Source: Teleogryllus oceanicus (lineage: Eukaryota > Arthropoda > Insecta > Orthoptera > Gryllidae). Taken from it: a stretch of DNA of 64,000 nt. The notes below the pieces were generated by a model. That model worked only from the letters and a program-made list of their open reading frames with translations. It made no database searches and was not told where the DNA came from. The stretch is from NCBI GenBank assembly GCA_964035755.1, contig CAXIVR010000008.1:28105087-28169086 (forward strand), written 5' to 3'. Shown piece after piece: positions 58,071-64,000 of the stretch; position 1 is the first letter of the stretch; every line of letters begins with the position of its first letter. The position numbers were made by a program, and so were the translations under genes.

Positions 58071-58978
58071 TGAAAAATTGCATAATAACAATTTCGTACA
58101 AATATAAATGCGAAATAATAACTGATGGGACCACTGTTTAGGGGCGAGCCACACTAAAGCAGTTGCATTACCTCTATCGAACAGATTATCTCTCGCTTGA
58201 GATGATCTTCATACCCCGGTATCTCTCTTGTATTTCCCTGCATTTACTAGTATTTCCTCACAATATGCTGAGGCGTTTTTAAACTTTGTTTTCGGTTAAA
58301 TTTTAATTATAAATTAATATACACGACCACTGTCAAATTGATTGCGTACACATTTCATTTTAGAGGTTAATAAAAAGAGGCTTTTAAAAATCAATATTTT
58401 AAAAACGTCGTTGGTTTTTGGGGCTTTGTATTATCACGGATCAATTAAGTTTTAAGATTGATGTTTGAAAATATCGATGTTTTGTTTTCGATGTCGCATG
58501 TGGGCGGGGAATGCGTTCCGTGACTGCATTGTGATTAGCTCGAAAGAAAGAAATTGTTTTAACGGTCAGAATTGGAGAGAGGGTGATCTATTGCTGAGGG
58601 AATGCTGATCGATAAATTTAATTTCCTTGAATAATGCAGGGTCACAATTTTTTAAAATAATTTTATAAAGGAGTTGTATTTGGCGTAAAATACGACCAGT
58701 TCAATTGTGTGGTAATGTGGATGAGATTGGAGTTTAGGGTCGCGGGTACGCATGTGAAAGAATATGCATTTATGTTTTCGACTCGTGATCAAGTTCAGTT
58801 TCCCCCAACCAAAAAACGAAATGTCATTTTCAATTTTAGTAAATTAGTGTAAAAATTAGTGTATTTAACTGTTACATAGAGTGAATTTTAGAATCACTTA
58901 TTCACCTGTCTTCTATACAGTACAGCACAGTAATGGGATGCGACGGCTGCCCGTTTTCAATGGTCCGTTTTTATTTTA
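58071..58978. other. AT-rich stretch with TCGATGTTT words near 58480
   Basis: Apart from the gatgtttgaaaatatcgatg segment at 58462-58481 nothing is recognisable. Confidence 0.4.
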
Positions 58979-59470
58979 TTGATAGATTAGTGATATCGGG
59001 CGCATTAACTGTTAAGGTCATTAGTCCCGTAAGTGTAGTACGTGAATGTTACCAGCCAGGTAGCTCCCAACAGGGGGACAACATATCAGTCGGCAGAAGC
59101 TGCAGGCCCCCGACCAATCTCCCGGCATGTGTGGTAGTGTAGTGCATGTAAGTGTAAGGTTGTGTAACTAAGGAGGTGATGATGGGGCAAGAAACAGGAA
59201 GGATAGAGTGTGCGTGATCTGTCGCCCGTATGTTAAGGTACTTCTCCGGCATTCTCCTGTTATTGATCAGAAGAAACCACGGGCAAGTATCCATCAAAGC
59301 CGCCGGCCGCTTAAATTCTCAAACAGAACTGAACTCGACCAAGCTTTCTAGCTAGCGTCGAATATCCTGCCACCGACGGAGCCCGAACCTAGAACATAGG
59401 ACGTCCTGGTGAATGACGTGTAGAGGCACTGCAAATGATATCAGTTGATGCACTGAACCATCTCTCCCGC
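58979..59470 (-). mobile_element. SINE-A copy 15, near full length, diverged
   Basis: It starts near ttgatagattagtgata (a decayed tail) and runs in reverse to atcagttgatgcactgaacc at the head, so the A-box end is present. It has many substitutions and a deletion in the 3' half. Confidence 0.85.
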
Positions 59471-59474
59471 AACG

Positions 59475-59991
59475 TCTTGATTACAATGTATAAAGATTTA
59501 TTACAGAACGCAAACTTTTCAAAGAATATGAATCCGTCTTGGGATAATTACATGATTTACCGTTTATTCTAATATTAATATAGAGTAAATTTTGCGCTTT
59601 AGGTTTAGAATATGCATAAGTGGTCTTATTGAAAGTGAAAAAAATTAACAGAGTGAAACCGCAGTGAAGTGTACGCAGCAATGAAAAAATACTAACATTG
59701 GTCCTCAATCAAATGCTTTAGTAACTCAGGTTGAAAAAATCTGTGTACTCGTCTTGAAGGAAATCCTTTTGAATGACATTGCAACCACAAATGTGTGAAA
59801 TGGAGTTGTTCAAATACAGAGGCACACTCAGTATTCTTTGTGTGAGAATGGGTTAAGGAATAGTTTTCAGCCCAATAATATTTATTAAAATTTTTAATTT
59901 AGGTGAATAAAAATTTATAACGTTAACGAATGGCGATTGAATGATTATCGCTAGTATACATAGTAAACATACACTTTTTAATATGTAGTAC
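59475..59991. other. AT-rich spacer, nothing recognised
   Basis: Unique AT-rich DNA between two SINE-A copies. Confidence 0.4.
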
Positions 59992-60580
59992 CATCAGCTT
60001 CGGCGGCGGCAGGATTATCGACACTAGCTTTTCAGGGAGGTCGAATTTAGTCGCTGTCTGGAGGAGAATTCTAGCGGCCGGCTGCTCTGATCGGTAATTT
60101 TCTTTGGTTTCTCTGATCAACACCAAGCGAATACCGGAACAGTACCCTAACAAACAGGCCACGGACCGCATGCGATCTTTCCTTCCTCTTCCTTGTCCTA
60201 TCCTCACCACTTACACACACACACACTTACAAATAATCATGCTCTACACTACCACACAGGCTTGGAGATCGGTCGCTAACTTAGAACTTGTCCCGACTGG
60301 GGTAGTGCCCCGCTCGTGGGAGATACCTGCGTAGGGAAACCCCGTTAACCGACGGTAGGTCAGCGCCGGATCTGGCTATCCAGCGGGGAAAGGCCTCCGC
60401 CACCTTCCGAGCAAAATCACGTACTACACTTACGGGACTAATTATCATAGTAGTTAACGCACCCGGAATCACTAACAATCAATCAATCACTAACAATCAA
60501 TCAATCAACTAATTCATCAATTAATCAACTAATTAATTAATCTGTCAACTAATTAATCAATCAATCAACATCGGCTTCGG
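59992..60580 (+). mobile_element. SINE-A copy 16, 5'-truncated at insertion, with 12-bp TSD
   Basis: The element spans 60004-60568. catcagcttcgg (59992-60003) and catcggcttcgg (60569-60580) differ by one base. The SINE begins at cggcggcaggattatcgac, so the whole tRNA-like head was absent when it inserted. The tail is long and degenerate (aatcaatc, aattaatc). It ends acgcacccggaatcacta like copy 11. Confidence 0.92.
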
Positions 60581-60584
60581 GGTG

Positions 60585-61335
60585 GAGTGTGGTGATGCCC
60601 CATGAGCCGCCTCCCCTTGCGTGCACCACTATTAAAATAACGATAAAATTAGAGATATCTGATTATCAACAATGAATTATTTGAATGAATGGGATAGTCG
60701 CACGCTCATACCATAATTTATTAATTCATTCCACATTTACTTATTCGGCGTGGCGTTTTAGGAAAAGTGTAGGTAATGATAACAGCAGCTGCAACAACAA
60801 CAACAACACCAACAACACTATTATACACACATACGCTCTTCTTGCTCTGGCCAAAACAAGGTTTGCATATACATCCGAAGAAGCGTTGTTGACGTACCGT
60901 TAATGTCTCAGATGCAGACGTATATTACGAGAAGCTCTGACGGAATCGAACGGAATAGACTCGGACAAAACTCGAACGAATAGAGCGGAACGAAACTTCA
61001 AAAAATTGGACGGCAAAAGTGGAAACACTTCAATAATCGTTGCACAAGAAATAAAAATGCTATCGGGGAAGTAATACTTAACTATCTACTCATTTACAAT
61101 AATTTGTGATCCCATTTGAGAATTACTGCTGGGAACAAAAGCAGAGGAGTCACAAATCTGCAAGGGAACCAGAAACTGCACCTTCTAGGAATGCTTGAAA
61201 TAGATATAACGAGATTTTCTAGAATTGTTATTTTCACCTTCATATGAAATCGCGTTCAAAGCCTAAATGAATTTGAAATTTAAAACATTGTTTCATTCGT
61301 ATTAATTAACTTCGACTTATTGTAGTGAAGTTTCA
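60585..61335. other. AT-rich stretch, nothing recognised
   Basis: It contains a short aacaacaacaacaac run at about 60796. No gene is recognised. Confidence 0.4.
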
Positions 61336-61338
61336 TAA

Positions 61339-61426
61339 CTTAATTGTGTGTCTCTTGTTTCAGGTGAGTTTCAACTACTTCGCATCATAAAGCAGAATAG
61401 AAATTACGTGCCACACTTGGGTGAGT
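61339..61426 (+). promoter_or_regulatory. Candidate recursive splice site 2 with 57-nt RS-exon
   Basis: A branch-point-like ttaat (about 61340-61344) and the tract gtgtgtctcttgttt precede CAG at 61361-61363. GTGAGT follows at 61364-61369, and another GTGAGT begins at 61421, defining a 57-nt potential RS-exon (61364-61420). The layout is almost identical to the site at 15.4 kb and shares the word caggtgagttt. The assignment is inference from motif form only. Confidence 0.5.
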
Positions 61427-61429
61427 TTG

Positions 61430-61975
61430 TTCCTGCACTGTTCACTACGCTCTGAACCACATGCTATTCTTGGAATAAACGCAGTGCGAAGCTGTTTTTG
61501 CTTCCTAACAAGAGAGAAACTAAAATAATCCGTTGCAATATTATAAAGGCTAGTTTCATAATACTCTCATTACATTCAGTTACTGAAATATGTTAGAAAT
61601 AAATCCTACTAATTTCGTGCGTGTTTATTTTGTTCAACAACGTAAACTTTAATTTTATTCTCGTTGTGAAAGTGTTCAACGTGGCGCAATCAAAAACCTT
61701 TGCACAAAAACTGCAACACTTTCCTTTAAAATGTCAACGTGTGTATTCTTATTTTACTCGTAAAAAGAAACGGATTTGATTTCACTGACTATGAGCAGTG
61801 AAACTTATCGACCTCAGATAGTGCGTCGGCGTTGTAATTTTTGTGTATTATTACTATGGCTATTACTTTAACAATGACTTCATTATCATCAACATCGTCA
61901 TTTCGAATGGGAAGATATGCGCAATTTGGAAGCACTGGTGTGGCGTAGCGCCATCCACTCTCTTGCTTTGTGCCT
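61430..61975. other. AT-rich stretch, nothing recognised
   Basis: AT-rich sequence before the GC-rich island. Confidence 0.4.
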
Positions 61976-61979
61976 GTTG

Positions 61980-62660
61980 CACTTGCAGAACAAACTGCAT
62001 GTGAACAGCTCCCGCGCGCCATGAGCGCCTCGACCTCGCGCGCCTTGACATCTGAACGTTGCCAACACCAGCGACGGCGCGCCTCCTCGCCTCCTCTTCG
62101 GAGTAAAACAGCGCGCAGGACGCCCGCCCCGCCCCGCCCCTCCCGCCCCGCTCCGCATCGGACTGTTCCGTCCCGTCTCGCCCTGCCCCGCTTCGCCCGC
62201 CGGCCCAACCGCCCACCCACCCCCGCTCCCCCTGCCCACCCCGCCCACACCTGCACATCACTGCCCACCCCTGCCCCCTGCCCCCGCCCCTGCCCCCCTC
62301 TTCCCACCCGTACACGCCCCTGCTCACCCCTGCTCACCCCTGCTCACCCCTGCCCACCCCTGCCCACCCCTGCCCACCCCTGCCCACCCCTGCCCACCCC
62401 TGCCCACCCCTGCCCACCCCGCCCACCCCTGCCCACCCCCCCCGCCCCCCCCCCCCCCCGCCGTGTCATGCTACGGCCCGGCCGTCTTCTCGCCGCTTTA
62501 CTCTTCCCCACCTCCCAAACCTCACCGAACCCCTGCCCCCGACACAAACGTCCAACCATCACCCGAACCACCCACTCATCCATCCGCTCGCGTGTTCCTC
62601 CAACCGCCATCCCTCCCATCTCCCCCTCCCTCACCCAAACCCGTCCTCCCACCCATCATC
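61980..62660. repeat. C-rich island with (CCTGCCCACC)n
   Basis: It starts as mixed CpG-rich DNA and becomes strongly C-rich. A 10-bp unit cctgcccacc (and cctgctcacc) is repeated about 10 times between 62322 and 62425, and a run of C follows near 62445. Confidence 0.88.
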
Positions 62661-62996
62661 TCGCCCGCGCGCCCGCCCGCCCGCCCGCCCGCGCATCCTC
62701 CCGCCCGCGCACCCGCCCGCCCGCCCGCCCGCTCGCCCGCCCGCCCGCTCGCCCGCCCGCTCGCCCGCCCGCTCGCCCGCCCGCTCGCCCGCCCGCTCGC
62801 CCGCCCGCTCGCCCGCCCGCTCGCCCGCCCGCTCGCCCGCCCGCTCGCCCGCCCGCTCGCCCGCCCGCTCGCCCGCCCGCTCGCCCGCCCGCTCGCCCGC
62901 CCGCTCGCCCGCTCGCCCGCTCGCCCGCCCGCTCGCCCGCCCGCTCGCCCGCCCGCTCGCCCGCCCGCTCGCCCGCCCGCTCGCCCGCCCGCTCCT
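62661..62996. repeat. 12-bp minisatellite GCTCGCCCGCCC, about 20 copies
   Basis: The unit is nearly perfect from about 62730 to 62996, with one shortened unit near 62907 and a more irregular start. In frame it reads (RPPA)n or (RPLA)n on plus and (RAGG)n or (RASG)n on minus, which explains the 150-400 residue open frames here. Confidence 0.95.
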
Positions 62997-63160
62997 GCCC
63001 GGCCCGCGAGAGTGTTATTCTCAGCCGGCGGAAAGAGCAGCGGGCGCTCCGCGGGCATTCCACACGGCTCCCTTTCCGCCGCGCCGTTCTTGGTGGGCAG
63101 CGGGCGGGCGAGGAGGAACCAAGTGCTCGGGCTGCCCGGCGAGTGACGGAGTACTGGACG
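62997..63160. other. CpG-rich flank of the minisatellite
   Basis: gcgggcgctccgcgggcatt and neighbouring GC-mixed DNA ending near 63170, after which AT-rich DNA resumes. Confidence 0.4.
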
Positions 63161-63184
63161 CAAAGCATTTCGCTACCAGTGTGA

Positions 63185-63690
63185 AGGGCATGAATTAAAT
63201 ATTCCGGATGTATTTATGAACAGTAAAATTTATTTTATGTCCATGTACACGCGAATACTCATGTAGTTTATGAGTGCTTTGAGTTTCTATTTCTGGCCAC
63301 GTATCTATCAGTTATTTCAGGGTGTGTCTGTGTTCATCGTTGCAGTCACCATTCTTAAAAAAATTGTCAACAGTTCTTAATGTAAGTTATGTGGACACAA
63401 TACAATCAGTTTTTTAAAATCGGATACAAATCTTAATTTTTTAAGGACATTTCTTTTCGCGTTAATTGTAGAACAAAACGTGCAAAACTTCACGTCGAAA
63501 ATATTCCCGATTCCTTTGAGACTGAAGGTTATTTACTGCGCTTTGCCTTTGCGTATGTTTATATAAAACATTTCCAAATATCAAGATCATTTTAAAATAA
63601 TCTCTTCAGAAGCTTACATTCTTATATATAGGGCGAAGAACAAACTGCTATGACGAGAAAATGCGATCTTGAGATTCTTAATGGACAGGC
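63185..63690. other. AT-rich stretch, nothing recognised
   Basis: Unique AT-rich DNA. Confidence 0.4.
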
Positions 63691-63691
63691 A

Positions 63692-64000
63692 GTGCCGGCG
63701 CTAGGCATTGGTAGATCGGGGCGATCGCCCGGGGCCCGATGATTGGAAAAATCAGGAAAAAACTGAAAAAGAAATTGCAACTTGAGAAAATCGTTAGGTA
63801 ATTTATAAGTCGCTGTTCTGTAGTGTGCTATTTTATAGAATTTTCAAGAAAGTATTTTTCTTAAAAGTTTATTATGATCGTTACTTATAAGGTAGGACTA
63901 TTAAATGAATCAAATGTTGCTAACATTAAAATAGCGAATTCTACTGAAATTCATTATTATCATTTCATGTATTTAACAAGTGATTATATTAAACAATAAT
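63692..64000 (+). mobile_element. Possible terminus of a hAT-like DNA transposon running off the window
   Basis: cagtgccggcgctaggcatt followed by gatcggggcgatcgcccggg and gcccgatg resembles the CAGTG...GCGATCGCCCGGGGCCC ends seen in some hAT-type elements. The other end would lie beyond the window, so neither inverted repeat nor target duplication can be checked. Confidence 0.35.

Noticed and set aside
61970..63184. 404-residue open frame rich in Pro/Ala/Arg, and overlapping frames on the other strand
   Set aside because: It follows the 10-bp and 12-bp C-rich repeats. All phases on both strands are open because the composition lacks stop codons. No domain and no splice-bounded structure were found.

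Overview
The window looks like intergenic or deep-intronic DNA from a large, repeat-rich animal genome, most likely an arthropod and probably an insect. The background is AT-rich with no long open frames. It is loaded with tRNA-derived SINEs, Jockey-like LINE fragments, hAT-like and PIF/Harbinger-like non-autonomous DNA elements, a probable solo LTR, and many GC-rich mini- and microsatellite islands. I see no bacterial-style operons, no intact protein-coding gene and no convincing tRNA or rRNA gene. The species cannot be named from the sequence alone.

The dominant feature is one SINE family, called SINE-A here, with about 18 full or partial copies in both orientations. It has a tRNA-like head with A and B boxes, a body that makes it about 565 bp long, and an AATC-type tail. 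The copy at 40231-40794 has a perfect 13-bp target-site duplication, which fixes the ends of the family. Other copies are 5'-truncated, expanded into a satellite (20.6-21.2 kb), or broken by later insertions (52.1-54.2 kb).

Region by region: 0-3 kb holds SINE-A, a minus-strand LINE 3' end and a second tRNA-derived SINE. 3.9-6 kb holds GC-rich islands. 9-10.4 kb holds a 12-bp minisatellite and a 756-bp MITE. 11.3-13.3 kb holds SINE-A, a GT repeat and two LINE fragments in a row. 15.4 kb holds a candidate recursive splice site. 17.6-29.6 kb is a dense mosaic of SINEs, satellites and CpG-rich islands, with a candidate 30-nt microexon at 22.64 kb. 31-38.4 kb holds GC-rich islands and two higher-order or 13-bp minisatellites. 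38.4-39.4 kb holds a long foldback structure and a solo LTR. 40-49 kb holds more SINEs and a hairpin. 52.1-54.2 kb is a three-level nest (SINE interrupted by hAT-like, interrupted by PIF/Harbinger-like). 57-60.6 kb holds three SINEs and a 29-bp array. 61.4 kb holds a second candidate recursive splice site. 62-63.1 kb is a strongly C-rich repeat island.

The most interesting non-repeat signal is on the plus strand. Two sites of the form pyrimidine tract, CAG, GTGAGT lie 46 kb apart, each followed 52-57 nt later by another GTGAGT. A microexon-like acceptor/donor pair lies between them. Together they suggest that the window is part of a very long intron of a plus-strand gene removed in steps by recursive splicing. 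This is inference and needs RNA evidence.
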